A DNA stretch of 60,000 nt from Nymphaea colorata (GCF_008831285.2 NC_045147.1:14116854-14176853), one strand, 5' to 3'; shown: positions 12,690-26,790, numbered from the stretch's first letter. Numbers and translations: made by a program. The notes: a model not told the origin generated them from the sequence alone.

Positions 12690-14530
12690 TGAGGGCAGGG
12701 CAGTCCTGGGTTATCCTAAAATGGGGCCCACACGAGAACGCACGTAGACAGCCACAGGGACTTGGGTCTTGTCGAGATGAGATGACAGTGCTTTTAGTGA
12801 AATGACAGAAACGTCCCTGGCTTAAATTGGAAGATTGCAACATAAAAAGTGACCTGAGACTCGGATCGAGAAGTCGAACCGGCGGTCCGAGCCACATAAG
12901 CCGAGTCAGCGGACCGGGAGGGTCCCCGAGGAGTATCGAATCTTCTGACTGGGACAGTCTATCGTGGTTAAACAAAGTCACCGCCGTTTGATGGGTTGAG
13001 TTATCCCTTTCTCTCATTCTCCAGCTTTAGGATTCTAAATAGATTATGAAGGAAACAAAAATTCTGGGGTTGAAATAACAGAGGATACAATATCTCGAAA
13101 TCACTTTCTGAAAATAATTTGCCATTTTTATCTTTTATTCGTTAATGCAAAAAATCATAAAAAATCAACGAACTATCGTTCAGTTTTAAAAAGTTGTCGG
13201 ATAAATGTTCTAATAAAATGATAAAAATATTACATGTAAAGTCAAAAATATCCTTTTTCAGCTAAGGAATTCTAGAAGTGCCTTATTTCATATCGAAAAT
13301 TAATCTTTTTTTTTCTATTAGTAGGTAGTTTTATGAGTTTACCTTCTACATGTCGGGCTGTTATTTGATCGTTATAGCCCAAATGTGAAGAAGCATCTTT
13401 TGTAGTTTTTTCTTCTGATGTATCAAATCATCCTTGCTATAAATTCAGATGATACTTAATTTTCAGCAAGTTTCAAAGCTGACGACTGTAGAAATGATTG
13501 GACGAGACCAACTGATGTCTGATGATAAATATCTAACATCTCCTTTAGGGAAAAGGTTTCAAAGATGAAGACATTTGGTCTTGTTTTGTTGTACAATGCT
13601 CACATTATAGTAAACGTGTGGACGGCACCAGTTACCAGCAGAGAACAAATCAAGAGTTCAAAAATTTTCCAAAGTATTCCTTTCTAAGATGTCATCACAA
13701 ACTCTGATCAACAAAGTCTAGATAAATTTAGAACATTTGAGATAAAACCTTTTCTGGTCCCAACAACGGGACAAGCGTGGAACATTCTCTGCATGTTTCA
13801 TGAGTCTAACATAAATATTGGAACAGATTTATGAAACACTAAAACTAGGTGTTCGTAAACTGCCACTATTTTTAGGACAAATTTACGAAACGTTTACAAG
13901 TTTTTCATTTGCCAAGTGACTTCTAAGTACCAAAGCCACACTTATTCAATTTCTTTTAACCCCAAACCCCAAATATTGTTGAAACTTGAACCCAAATATT
14001 TTATATAGCTAGCATTACACACTTAAGATCCACAAGTTTATTGTCACCTAATACATAATATTTCCAGTCCATATATTAGATTTCCTAGGATATAAGTTTA
14101 GTAATCCAATGAACTAGTCTTGGGTATAATGACAAAATCCTTATTAAGATTGCAGACTGTTGGATTTGTTACAAGCGGTTTGGTATTTTTACCTGTAAAA
14201 TATCTAATTTAAACCCAACCTCCTAACCTGTTCTGGATCTGAGCCATTTGGATCCATAAATTCTATGATTAGACTCACAAATATTTAATAAAAAAAAATT
14301 GGGGCCTATCATGCTTAATTAATCTTGTGAACCACCTTACTTCTTCAGTGGCATGCCTTTGTTTGAAAGCTTCAACTTGAATCTACTTAATTTTCAATAT
14401 GCTAATTTGATTTCACTTTCCTCATGTTTCATGTTCATTGATGATCAGTCTGACCCAATTATGCATCCTTTTGTTTTTTTTTTTGTTAATTTTACTTGCA
14501 TAAACCCAGTGCTTAATTTTACTTGTTTAA
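12690..14530. other. GC-enriched segment, then AT-rich intergenic DNA; no gene
   Basis: 12690-13020 is conspicuously GC-richer than its surroundings (GGGGCCCACACG, GAACCGGCGGTCC, GGACCGGGAGGGTCC). All frames are short and none shows a domain. It could be a decayed promoter or gene fragment. 13030-14530 is ordinary AT-rich sequence. A few words near 13800-13880 (TTTCATGAGTCT, GATTTATGAAACAC) resemble the Tourist-like MITE at 50296-50425. Confidence 0.4.
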
Positions 14531-14539
14531 CAGGGGATG

Positions 14540-14705
14540 AGAGACTTTGTCGCTTGCCTAGAGAATAAGTACCCCCAAGACCATTCTTGCACTCCGGGAC
14601 ACCGCATACATCAGCTTTCACAAGGAACAGGTGCAGTTACGATTTAAACTAGCGACCAGCCGCCTACCAACCATTGATCCAACTAGTTGCGCTACACCCA
14701 TCTAG
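14540..14705 (-). mobile_element. tRNA-derived SINE-like copy
   Basis: On the minus strand an A-box-like TAGCGCAACTAGTTGG (14694-14679) is followed by a degenerate B box, CTAGTTTAAATCG (14652-14640), the spacing of a tRNA-type internal Pol III promoter. Between them GGTAGGCGGCTGGTCGC closely matches GGTAGGCAGCTAGTCAC in the copy at 26790-26625. The body beyond (GTCTTGGGGGTACTTA) also resembles that copy. It is not a functional tRNA gene. Confidence 0.55.
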
Positions 14706-17700
14706 CCTAATATGCATCAAAGCTTTGAAAAAGCAAAGTTGAAGTAACACTTTTCTTTTTCTTTTTCTTTTCTAAAAAGGGAGAGACTCCACTTTCTAAG
14801 CAGCCATGTGGAGGAGGTAAGTGCCAAAGCTGGGCTGCAGCGTAAGCAAATATATTCCAGTTAGGTGACATACTTGCACGTTGAGGAAACATGAAAAGGG
14901 AAAGAACAAGAGAAGCCAGACAAAAATGAATTGAATCTTCTTTTCCACCTTCTTCCATCTCAATTTCCATGAGAAGACATGACAATTCCACTGGAATATC
15001 TTGCTGTAGATCAAATTTCGAGATTTGTGCCAGATTTCTCATCTGTCACTAAATCACGAGGAGCGGAAGTTTATAAGACACGACTGGTGGTGACAATGGC
15101 AGGACCACCCTAGGGGAGAGTACAATTGTGTAGGAGAGACCTGCCCACCTCATTAAAAAGCCTTTGAACTTTAGGCCTTCAAGTCTAACGTAGTTATGAC
15201 CATTCAATGCTCAACAATAATGTCTAAATAGCTTAACCAGACTCTAAATTTTTTTTTTTTTTTTTCATAAGACACTAAATATATACTTTAACGCTTAGGT
15301 CTACAAAAGACTCAGATCATCGCATGGGGCTGCTCCATATAATTGAATCCAGTTTAACGAAAACCAACTACTAAGTTAGTTTTCAAAGTGAGACTCATGC
15401 GGCACATGCTCCAGAAAAACCCCATGTATCTTCGCCCCTGCTAATGCCCATGGAAAAATATAAACTTGTGAGCTCTAGAGGCATAGTGAAAAACTTCTAG
15501 CTAAAAGGCAAACCCTTGGAGAAATCTAGGGAAGAGAAGCACCAATATATAAATTAAAAAAAAGTGATTAAGGATATGTCTCAGTGACTCCCAAATGATG
15601 TTGAAGGCATGTTTTGGATGATGGTTGTAATTGGATTCGACAAAACGTCATTTCTATCAAATGTTTGTCAACAACACCGCTTTTAGGTTTTCGGCACAAA
15701 ACGTCAGTCTTGTCTAACCTGAAGATAGAGAAGGCCTTCAAAATTGAGTCCAAATACTAAGATTTCATAAAAAATATGTTTCACAATTTTTTTTTAGGGT
15801 GTCATTCAAACACAACCTTTTTAATTAATGACTATGAGAGAAAATTTTCGGCGGAAACCCCTCATTCTTTCCTTTTGTCTAAGGGTCAAGAGCTGCTTCA
15901 GAACGCACGTGTTGAATAAGCACATGTCAATTAGAGCCTTACATTTCTACCGTTTTGTAGTTCAGAAGAATAACACTCATGAAAATCGAACTAACAACCG
16001 AACTTTTACCTAGCGGTCAATCTGAATATTAATATATATTAAAGCGAGTGAGATTTGAGCCATGAAATGTCCAAGAAACAAGTTGAGGGTCATTCACATT
16101 GTCCAATTGTTTTAAGCAAGGAGTCGACGTTCAATTGATTTCCAGTAGGTTGGTATTTCACGAGCCAAAGTAAGCAAAGGACAGCCCCTCTGGTTCGTGG
16201 CGTCCTACCCTACGCCCTCACCTACTTCTGCTTGAGATCGTGTCCCACTTCTTACTTCTCAATGTGGCCAAAATGACAAATCAGACTTGCCCACCTACTG
16301 ACCACACGGGCATGAAGATCTTCTACCAATTCCTTATTTTCGGAATCATCTGTCATGTTGCTGACATACAGAAAAAGCCTACGACCTACCCCATATTTTT
16401 TTGGCACCTTGTGACATTTTTGGAACACACAGTAAATACACGATCTACACGTCCAAGAACCAAACATTCAAGTTTATCATAAGTAGCTTTATGGCACATT
16501 GGGTTCAGATTCTGTAAAGATTTTAAAGTTTATTGTTTAATCATGTTTGGCTTTAAGAAACCTGTTTTTACAGAAAGTATATACAATATGGTCAATTTTT
16601 AGGCTTTTTCGACATGCTACATTTGTTAAAAAAAAAACAGTTAAAAGATTTTGAATGTCATAAAATGAATTTTCCTAAATGGCATAATCTATGAACTACC
16701 CATTCATCTATACATCACAAAGACAACTTTTGTATACGCAGTATTTTATAAACCATCAATCAACACGATACAGAGAGGGAGAGAGAGAGAGTTCTTGTGA
16801 TTCAGGTTTTTGCTTAGCTTCATTAAATGCTTATAATTAGGAAAATATAGTAGTAGATTTCTTTTGTGGTTCAATCTAAATCATTTAATATAGCTGTTAT
16901 CTACTCAATCAGAAGCATATATGCATCTTTCTGAATTTTAAAAATACTCATTATATATATCTGGGCATGTTATATAGAATGCCATAAAAGTGGAGTCGCG
17001 CTCGTGTATAGATTTGATAGTGAAGGACTATTATTACATTGCCCGTTAAATTTTGGGTTAAGACTGGACAGAAGGAGATAACAGTTTGCAGTGTTTTTCT
17101 AAACAATGTCATTCAATTTAGGGTTCCTTTCGGCAGCTATGAGTAAAAATATAGAGGGTGCGTGTGTTTTTATGACAAACGCGGCACACAGTGCCCCAGT
17201 CTAGCTTGTTTACCGTTGCAAATAAAAGAACATAACACCGCACAACACCTTTAATTTTCTCTTTGTTTTTCTCTTAACCATCCATCAAGAACTCTAGACA
17301 GAAAAGTGGGTGGCTCTGAAAAGCTAGAGTGACTACTCAACTTTCGTAATTGAGAAAGTTATACATTTGCAGCGCAGAATATACAATAACTTGCGTGGAC
17401 TTCATTTCATAATTAATCATTATATTAATTAATTATAAATGTTGACAAACTAATCAATTTTCAAGAAACCAATTTTTGCAAAATTGACACAAAATTACCA
17501 AATGATCAGGACGATATGGACCGGCAACAGATGGAACTCAAACACATGATGGCGACCATGACCACACTGAGGTCAATTGGGTGCTGATTCAGTACTGAAT
17601 TTGGACGGGACTGATATAACAAAATCTGGAATTTTTGCGTCTCTCCAGGTCCAGATATCCGATTTATCCACATTATATATGTCGTATTTGGAACGAGAAC

Positions 17701-17911
17701 ATCCTAATTGAATCAGATACAAATTAATGATTAATCAAATTTTATTTCGATTAATGGTCTGACAAATAGGGTTAGTTCAGGACTTGGATTTGAACCATCT
17801 TGTCCCTTCACATCCCCAATGCAGTATAGTAGAATAGCCAGTTCGTTTACTTGACTCTGTCTTCATTATCTTTTGGGTAGTTTTTCCTTTCCTTTTTTTT
17901 TTAAGTTGATG

Positions 17912-17914
<3 letters not shown>

Positions 17915-17960
<46 letters not shown>
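17915..17960. repeat. (AT)23 microsatellite
   Basis: Uninterrupted AT dinucleotide run. Confidence 0.97.
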
Positions 17961-17964
<4 letters not shown>

Positions 17965-18006
17965 AAACATTTTCGCTTTAAAGACTAGCTTTTCATGTCT
18001 CATATG

Positions 18007-18130
18007 GTAGTTCACCAGTTTCTCCGGCAAAGAAAACGATTGTGAAGAAAAAAAACATAAAAATCATTGGGTAGTTCACCAATTTTAGGGCAGAGAAAAC
18101 GATTGTGAAGGAAAAAAGCATAAAGGTTAA
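18007..18130. repeat. Diverged 64-bp tandem duplication
   Basis: GTAGTTCACCA at 18007 and 18071 each begin a unit that continues AGAAAACGATTGTGAAG and ends in A-rich CATAAA. The units differ by substitutions and small indels. Confidence 0.8.
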
Positions 18131-19483
18131 AGAAGAAAAACAGGTGTTTGGTAGAGTAAAGAAAAGAAGGGGCAAGTTCTAAAATGGAACCAGTGAACTC
18201 ATTTCTAAGCATAGAGCACAATGTACATTTATTTTTTAAACGAAAATGTCCGAATATTTGAGTCTTATTGAGCTTGATGAAGCGCTGTTCAATCTCGATT
18301 CATTTGCATGAATAAGCTTGGAGTCGCAGTGGAGTGAGTTGTTTCTGTCTATTGTATGATCTTCTGTCTATTGATGCAGTGAAAACAGAAGATTTTCTCC
18401 CTTCATTCCACTAACAACTGATTGAATTAGTGAGATAGAAAACAATGGAACCAAGATCCATATCGGTATTCTCGTGCTCCCTTCGAGGACGGGTCGCCTG
18501 CTGAGTTCTTCCGGACCCGCTGTGCATCATCTGTCTTTTCATTTCTTTAATTTAATTCCCCTCCATTTTGTCTCCATGTTCCAAAACATAGTTTGATAGG
18601 GTTTGCTATAATATAGAAATATTTATGAAAATTTCTAAATTTCATAAATATGAGCTCGCATAAAAGACTGTAAAGAAAATTAATCTGGATCTACTTTGAT
18701 ACATTAAAAATATCAAACAAAATTTCTCTAGATTAACCTGTACGCTTGAAGTACGTTCAGTTTATCTTTTCTACATTCTCATGCAAGTACTGATTTAAAT
18801 TTTACGTCTGATACTTTATTTATGGTGATGATGCATATACTTTGATTTTCCTACATTCTGAAGAAACTTATATACTTTATGATTTGACTCAAGATTATTT
18901 ATGATGATTCGTATTTTGACTGAACATAGCAAGGCATCGAAGGTTCCGTATAGGTTTTTTTTTATGTTATTTTCTTTGCCGCTGTATTAATATGTATAAA
19001 GCATTGATACGGTGAAAGAGAGAGAAATCACTCACAATTCATAAATATATACTAGAAAAGGACCACAAAATTGTTAATATCAACTGATTTATTTCACACT
19101 TGATGCTCTCTCATTTTAACAAATAAATTTTCCACTAATAATCTTTCGCTCATTGTTGCTTCTTATGGAATCGAACTCTACCGTGTTTGCCTGAGCAGAG
19201 GATTTTGATCAAGGGATCATCACATCGAAGTGTGACAACAATTACTACCAGACCAGTGACTGCAAGTAAAACAAGTTAATCTAGCGCGGCCTTGAGAATA
19301 GTTGCTTTATTAGAGGCAAATTTTGCTGCATCATTCTTATTATATATTAATTTGTATGTAAAAATTTAATTAAGGTTGTTTTCTACTACATTAGCTTAAA
19401 AAAAATCGTATACAATCAAACCATTTAACTTATAACCATACTAACAACATCCTTAAGGTAATCAATAGCATTTAACTTTTCAT

Positions 19484-19514
19484 ACACACACACACACACA
19501 CACAGAGAGAGAGA
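19484..19514. repeat. (CA)n(GA)n compound microsatellite
   Basis: A CA run switches to a GA run. Confidence 0.95.
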
Positions 19515-20084
19515 TCAACACTTTTTTGGTCAATTGATATTTGTTTAATTGTGAGTAATCTTACCAAACCGATGATGTTTTTCAAAAGATAAAATTCATA
19601 TTGATCAAGGAGAAATTAATGAAAAAAAGTTGCCGTCAAAGCAATTTAGATTCCTTTGTTTATTTTGTTTTATGATGGAGTGATCTCCAAGCACAAAGTC
19701 CTACAATCTAAGGTTGAGACTTGATCTAAGATTCTAAGGTCTTTCGCATGACGTAATTGTTGCGAAAGCAATCTTAATATCGCACACGGTGGACATAGTT
19801 GAAACTTCATTAAGTAAGCAATAAAAAGCATGTACCATTTATCTTCCATGCATGAGAATAACATCGTACAAAGTGATTATAGCACTTCATTAATAAAGTT
19901 GATAAATAAAAAACACGTACCACTTATTTTTCAAGCATAATGACAATATTACACCAAGTGGTCTTCATTAAGCGTTAATAAGTAGCAAGATTGGAGTACT
20001 TTAAAATACGACGTAATGAATCATGTAACAATTAAGCAAACAATCCTAGCATGATAAGATCTTATTTAATTGTGTGAGTGTGTG

Positions 20085-20088
<4 letters not shown>

Positions 20089-20125
<37 letters not shown>
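20089..20125. repeat. (GA)n microsatellite
   Basis: About 18 GA units, preceded by a short GT-rich tract. Confidence 0.96.
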
Positions 20126-20128
<3 letters not shown>

Positions 20129-20139
20129 TTTTATCTTTT

Positions 20140-20281
20140 TTCACAACGTTCTAGTATTTTTACAAAATTTCCTAGGGTCCAAATGAAAAACTTTGAAATA
20201 TTAATAGGTAAATTCTGTTTAATTAATTTTTAAAATTTAAAGGGACCTATGACCCCTGCCAGCCCCTTGGCTCCGCCACTG
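20140..20281 (-). mobile_element. CAGGGGCGGAGCC-family hAT-like element, one end only
   Basis: The complement of 20269-20281 reads CAGTGGCGGAGCC, the terminal signature of the copies at 59326 and 44163. Further in, TTTGGACCCTAGGAAATTTT parallels CTTGGGCCCTAGTCAAAATT of the 59326 copy. The opposite terminus is not recognisable. It has no ORF. Confidence 0.5.
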
Positions 20282-20289
20282 TGTATACT

Positions 20290-21116
20290 GCACTTTTATC
20301 TTTTATTAAAGAAAAATATGCTTGAGATTGTAAAATTTTGGTACTGATTGCCATGTTTTTCCCAACACTAAAAATCGAACAGTCTATGAATATGGTGCTA
20401 GCTAGGATGCTGCAGTAGGACAATCCCTTGAATAACTCTCTGGTTCCAACCTGTACATATTGGCTGGCGCATGGATTGGCATACATGAGAAGTAAATGAT
20501 ACCAACCCCGCCGATCCTATTAATGCTACAAAGTAGATAGGATTTGATGGGTTTGCAAAAATGTTGAACAATGATTCACGTACTCGGGGTTCTGTTCAAA
20601 GGTAAGTACTCAATATGAGAAATACAGTTGAAAACTTATCTGTCAAAATTGGTAGAAATGATCTTTCATATATGTATATATATATATATATATCATATCG
20701 TATCAGATGTTTAAGTCATGACAGAAGCCAAACTGTCTAAGATTTAGTTATGAATACTAATTTCGTATAAAACATGTTTCAGTTTAGGTTTTGTTCATTG
20801 ATAGTATTGATTTTATGTAATAGATATGTAGCGTTAGTTGCGTTATAGGAGTCATTTTATTTTGAGTACTATGGTTTTTGTCCTTGATTTAAGTGGTTTG
20901 AGATATACCAGTTCCACATATATATCTTTAGGTAGGTTTTGCTCTCTCTTCTCTGTTTGGATGGACGTTACCGCTGTTGTAAAAGGCATTTTGGCCTTCG
21001 GAGCCTCTTTCTAGTTTTCTGACTCTCTTTCTCTCTTTGAGTTGTGGTTTTTTTTCTAGTTGTCCATTACTCTTTGGATGGGTTCCAACTTCCAATTGAT
21101 TGAATTCCTTTTCAGA

Positions 21117-21148
<32 letters not shown>

Positions 21149-24100
21149 CACGCGTGTATACCGGCTCTCCTGCATCACTGGAAAAGAGATGCATTTTCCG
21201 GCACCGGAAAAAAGGTTTTCCATCACCTGTGATATCTGACCGGTGCTCTTTCAATTGTAGCCAAACTTTCAATGCAATGGGTGAGACTTGAGATGGTGTT
21301 ATCATTTTAGGTTGTTTTGGGCAAATGTAACACTAACATATTATTCCATGGCTCAAAGAGATTGGAGCATATTCAAAAAACACCTTAAAAGGTGTTCTAT
21401 AAATCTACCCAACTTTGGAGGTAGGTTCATAGAATAGTTTGCAACTGTTCTATTTCCCAAGCACGCCCTTTGTGCCCCATTTTGATCTATCAACCGTTTA
21501 GAATTGAATTCGGCCTGCTCTCAATGTATCTCTTGTCTAAAACTGGATGGTGTACCTACCTATCTAAATCCATATAGAAGCATTTCCTAAACCCCTTATG
21601 ATTGGGAAAAAGAAGTAAATGATATTGGTGCATTGGGGCCTTCATTGGAAAGGAATTATTGAACTCAATCACCCTTGTATTATTGCACTTTGGTGTTTTA
21701 ACTTTTTGTCAATGGAAGCTGAACCTTAAGATGGAAAGCAGCAGCTAAATAGCGTTTACTCGTCACCACTTTCTTTCCTTTATTCTTGTGGAGCCAATGA
21801 AAACAACAAATGTATAAACATAGACATTTTTGAAAAAAAAAAAACCATCCATAAAGATACAATTTCAGGAAAAAAGAGTAAAGAAAGAGGAGCATGCATC
21901 CCATACTGCACTGAAGCAAAGTAATGCTTAGGTATGGAAATGGCTTTTAGTTCAGGCAGATATGGCAACTACCACATTTGATTTGTGGAACAATATTGGC
22001 AGCTTAGACAACGCACAAAATCATGTGGATGAAGGAATTCACAGGAAATCCTTTAAAAAAAATTTAAATTTGAGTTTGATCACCGACCATCATCAGATTC
22101 AGGATCAAAATCAGATGAAACTGGGCAGGATACATCCCAAATACTGTGCCTGACGCAACAGCAACCAGAAGCGACTGATGATGATTGCAGATTGCGGACC
22201 TTCATCCGGGGAAAAAGATTTCTGTTATTTTAGCCCCACTCGATAATCCATCTCACCTGTTTAGGGGCACCATTATTGTCCTGTAATCGCAACAAATAAT
22301 TGAGACAATGTGTGTCCTGACTCCATGGACATGGTTCTCCAAAGATACAAAATACCAAGCATTCATAGTATCACAGACAAAAAGACAATCATATCTTTTC
22401 CCCATTTTTCCCTTCCATTTTCATTCACTGCAGAAAGGGCGAACGCATATTTTGACAAATATAATACAGGTCGTTATCAAAACAATGTGATATTGATTGA
22501 TACAGGGCATTACTCTTCAAATATACAGTTGCTAGGTAGGTGGTAGTTTCAAGAAGCAAATGCGGGGTCAGATTCCGATCTCAACACATCAAAAACAAAT
22601 CCTGTATCTTAAGGAGACGAGGGTATAGGTGGGAGTTTCAACTCTCTTACTCCTCAATGTTAATCTAGAAATGCAAGATAAGAATCGAGGAGGCATGAAC
22701 GTTTCAATTTTTTGGATGGTTCAAAATGGAACAAAATCAAATAAGAAATAAGGCAACAATGATTTGAATTGGCAAGTCTGTAAATTAGATCACCTAAAAA
22801 GAAATGATACCCACAAGAAGGTCAGAAATAATCAGTTGACATAAAATTTCTTCTGAATGTCGATTTATCTGAACTCCTGCTCGTTACTCTGCTTCCTGTA
22901 GATGTCACCATTACAGCCATGTTCCTTCTTCAATGTATACAAGTCAATTTTGTATAATGCTTCAAGTACATAGGACGATAGCTGGTTTGTAGTACTACAG
23001 CCCACAAAAGTAAGACAGTACTACGAGGTTTTGTGGGCAAAATAGCTTTCATCTCATGTCAATGGAAAAAAAAATAATACGTGCTTGAACTTTTACTTTG
23101 GTTTGGAATGATGAGAAAGGAGGAAAAGGAATCCCAACCCCACTTTTTCTGTCATTTTCCTGCTACTAAATGCACTATATCTCTCTTTGAATTTCCATCG
23201 ATACTGCTAAAAGGATCATTTTATGTGTCAGAGATAAAAACTTCTTGATGGATCTACTCGAGTTCTTCGCAGCAGAGTCCCGTGTTTAAGGGAATCTAAT
23301 CAAACAATACCAGACCATTCCCACTGCACGAAGCAAAGCACCAATTCTCTTCAACTTATGATTTTAGCCAGCGGCAGTGCAGCAGAGAGGATCGATTCAA
23401 CGAATACTGCCGATCAGGTTCACAACATTAAACACGAAGCGCGGAGGATGATTCGGATCCGCCATTTCCCTGGTCTTGGCAGGCTGCTGCAACCAGAGGG
23501 TGGCCCTGTATCAGACTACTGCTCCAGCATAAACACTCCTAGTGAGCATTCGTCTCACATGAAGATTAACTTGTTGCGTACTGTTGTCAGAATGTGATTC
23601 AGCCTCGTCCAGAGAAATTGCACATCAACCAAGAACAAGGTTGACGCATTACCATCAAGTGGCTGTTTGTACTTCTGCAGACAACCGGGCAGTTCATGCA
23701 CAAGAATTTATACTGTTGACGATGGTGGAGGATCAGGAATCCGCGGAAAACTGATGTTTAATTTGAAAAACAAACAGAAATCGAGAGTTGGCAGATGCAC
23801 ATCACTGTGTTTGTTTTGTTGTTTCTGTTTTCTGATGAAAGCAAGTAAAGTTTAAATAGTGGCTTTCAAGAGAGAGGGAATGAAGATAGGGATGACATCA
23901 TAGAGATCGGCCTGCAGGAACACAAGGCCATGTGAATATGAGAACTTCCGGTGATCACTGCTATTAGAATCGGTGATTCAAGAGTACCATTGCCATCTAC
24001 CAACTAATTTCAAAAAGATTTTAAGATTTTTTATTTTGCAATTAATTTTTAAAATATGATTTTTTAATACTTTTAGCCTATTTACAGCCAATTCAGCGAA

Positions 24101-25890
24101 TCGATGACTGCCAATTTGGTTCACAAAGCGATTTTTACAAAACTACTCTCACTTAATGTGTGCGAAAGGAACCAAAATGGCTGCATTTTTCTTTGTTAAT
24201 TTTGAGACATCAGATAAAATTGAATCGATAGAGAAGATGAGCATGAAATTGAGAAATGGTCAATGAGTACACGACAAACACTTACTATTTATTGTCAATA
24301 TTCTTTATCACATTCCTACGGAAGAACATAATTTCCTTTGAGTTAATCGTGGCAATTTCACAAGAAAAGCACAACTGCGAACTCTTACATATTAATTGTC
24401 AACTTAAATTTTCCGTCAACTCAGCAGTTTGATCTCTTAATGCATTCCCGGTGCCCTGAAAGGGAAAGGACATTAAATCTTCAAGAAAGACAAAAGAGAA
24501 GGGAAGAAAATGCGGAAGATGTAACAAAAGGCATACAAAGGAGAAGAATTCCATTGTGCCGTTGCCAATTAAAGATCTACAATGCATCCAATTTGATTCG
24601 ACCAATCGATTCGGGTCCATTCTTGCTTCACACAATTGTCACAGTTTTAAGGACCATGCTTTCCCTTTTTAGATTGAAGCATAGAGATGCATGCTTATGA
24701 ATCATGCATGGGGTTGAGTTGAGAGGAAAGGCAAATGCTTTTAACTTGTCAGAAAATATCAGTTGCAAAATGTTCAATTGAATCCCAAAAAGTTTAAGAC
24801 CTTTTGTTCTCTTATCAAATCCGATAACAAATTGGATCTAGACATTCTTAACATAAACACTTCAACCAATGCCATTTTAGTTCAATAAAGACCGAGTTGT
24901 TTGCAATTTCTGCCGGTTGAAAATCGGCCGGAATCTAATTCTTGGTGCATTTAGCTGTGATATACGATGCAACTCTGCTGAGGATGATGTTCCCCGGGAC
25001 CTTTTATTGCAAAAGAATCAAAGAATAACAGTCTCCAATAATCCCCCTTCCCAGAAAAGGAGATAAACTGTTATACTCTCAAACATTATGACCTTGAAGG
25101 ATGCAGATCTCAAGCTGTATGATCTAATAATAGGAAATGGATCAAAAGCTTTGAATCAAGGCTGGAAGGAAGAGGGCCGCTTAATGGTGTTTCATAAATT
25201 TTACAAGAGAAATCTCGCTTGTTCTGCAGCAAGAGAGAAAACCCACTTGTATTTTTAATCCAAAAAAATATCTAATCCAATGGCTCACTGACTGTTGGAT
25301 CTTTGAACACGTGATCTTCCTTTGAACAGGTCTGGCTGAATCCTAATCAGGCTCGTATGTCTGTCGTATTCCATGAGAGGGATTTGCAGAAAGAATTTGA
25401 AGTGGGTGTACTGAGTTTTTACCAGGTAGGCGCATCCAAATCTTTTGTAAATCGAGGTGCAAATGGATGGGATGTTTCATGTAGCTATTACCGTATTTAA
25501 TAAACCGGATATGTCTGATTGGACCTGAATTCAGATGCAGAGAATGCAAAAATAAGTTTGATGTAACCAGATTTGAATATCCTATCGAGTCAGGTAAAAG
25601 ATCACACATCAAATCCAAATTAGTCTACTGATCGGATCTCACTTTTCATGTCGAATTCGGGCAACAGGATATGAATTAACATCTAAATCATTGATATCCG
25701 GCCTATGCTCCTTTGCTGCCAAAGGTTTTATAGGTGTTGTAAGAAACTCATAAGGACCATTTGGCAACACATTGTTACTATCTTATGAATCTACTTCAAA
25801 AATTGAAGCGCTAAGGGATTGATATCTAATCTAATGGACAGCTGGCCTGTAACCCCAACTAAAATTAGCATAATAATCTATGAACGATAT
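20290..25890. other. Intergenic DNA, no gene recognised
   Basis: Short ORFs only. Contents: a (TA)n run near 20675-20693, a CT/GT compound repeat at 21117-21150, A-rich tracts, and remnants resembling the Tourist-like family (about 21340-21450). At 25751 TAA is followed by GGACCATTTGGCAA with TTATGAATCTACTTCAAAA downstream, resembling the left half of the MITE at 50296. A GATCCGATTT-type repeat lies at about 25400-25690. Segment 23350-23760 is somewhat GC-richer, but neither strand gives a recognisable protein. Confidence 0.5.
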
Positions 25891-25892
25891 GT

Positions 25893-26145
25893 ATCCTTAA
25901 GGGGTTTGGCGCAATGGTTGGGCAAGGACTAGTGGGCGGCTAGTTCTCGTTTTGAATCCCTATAGCTTCCGATTTCTGTGCTGTAAACAAGGGCCACCAA
26001 CATGTAAGATGAAACATGGCGGTGGCGGCACTCAAAAACATTGAAAGTAGACCTTGTACCTTCGGGGGATAAGGAGTTGGGTGGAGGTTTCGATCTTTTA
26101 CCAAGCGGTGGAAATCCCTGCCCACCTGAAAATCTACTATGTTAT
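25893..26145 (+). mobile_element. tRNA-derived SINE-like copy
   Basis: After TCCTTAAGGGG comes an A box, TTGGCGCAATGGTTGG (25906-25921), and 28 bases later a B-box-like GTTTTGAATCCC (25949-25960). This is a good split Pol III promoter for a decayed copy. The 3' part ends GGAAATCCCTGCCCACCTGAA, a tail echoed near 43000 (CTCAGTCCACCTGAG), 45340 (CTGGCTCACCTGAA) and 15145. No ORF and no obvious target duplication. Confidence 0.55.
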
Positions 26146-26624
26146 GTTGTTTCTTAAGAAAATTATGAATATTTGAAAAATCAGAAACCAGAAATCTATG
26201 TAGGAAGAACATGATCAGACAGCCAATTTTGGACGCCTTTTTCCTCTTTTCCTTCCTTTTTTTTTGTTTTTTGTGTCGAATAAAATTATGTGATCCAATA
26301 CCCGTGCCGTTCCTACTTATCTAAACGGACCTGTACCCAAATCAAGTCCACAGAGAAATTGTTGGTGGACATTTTTGGAAGTGATTAGGAAAACAGGGAC
26401 AGTAGATCCCATGGCAAGGTTTTGCTTTACTACACGATTGCATTGCATGCAGTGAAAACCTGAACACTTTGTCCAGGAAAGCAGAGACAATAGTGTAATG
26501 CAGGAGGCCCCATCTTCCATTTGTCTTTAGAAAAGTGGACTTGCCAACAACAAGTGATCATGCATCCTCCCTCAGTACTAAGCGAGTTCAACTTATCATA
26601 GAACCACTTCCAAGAGATGATATG

Positions 26625-26790
26625 TAAAGTCGCTCGCTGCGGCGTAAGACTCCCAAGGCGATTCGTCCGCCGTCTTAGTCATGTACTGCTGGCTTTAGTA
26701 AAAGGTGGGCGCTTCTGAGATTTACACCAGTGACTAGCTGCCTACCTTCCTGCTGGCCCAACCAGTTGTGTTGTGCCCCCTCCCTCCGCG
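26625..26790 (-). mobile_element. tRNA-derived SINE-like copy
   Basis: On the minus strand GGGGCACAACACAACTGG (A-box region, about 26778-26757) is followed by GGTAGGCAGCTAGTCAC and the B-box-like CTGGTGTAAATCTC (26730-26717). It is the closest match in the window to the copy at 14705-14540, including a GCCTTGGGAGTCTTA body segment. Confidence 0.55.

Larger units (their letters stand above)
14706..20080. other. Intergenic DNA, no gene recognised
   Basis: Only short ORFs without recognisable domains. Contents: a (TTTTTC)-type tract near 14750, a purine repeat at 16773-16791, and a GATCCGATTT-type repeat remnant at about 17560-17820 ending CATCCCC. There is also a (TA)n run at 17915-17960, a diverged 64-bp tandem duplication at 18007-18130, and (CA)n(GA)n at 19484-19514. 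Segment 15590-15820 has imperfect inverted ends (AAGGCATGTTTTGGATGA and, complemented, AGGTTGTGTTTGAATGA) and may be another MITE, with no clear target duplication. Confidence 0.5.
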
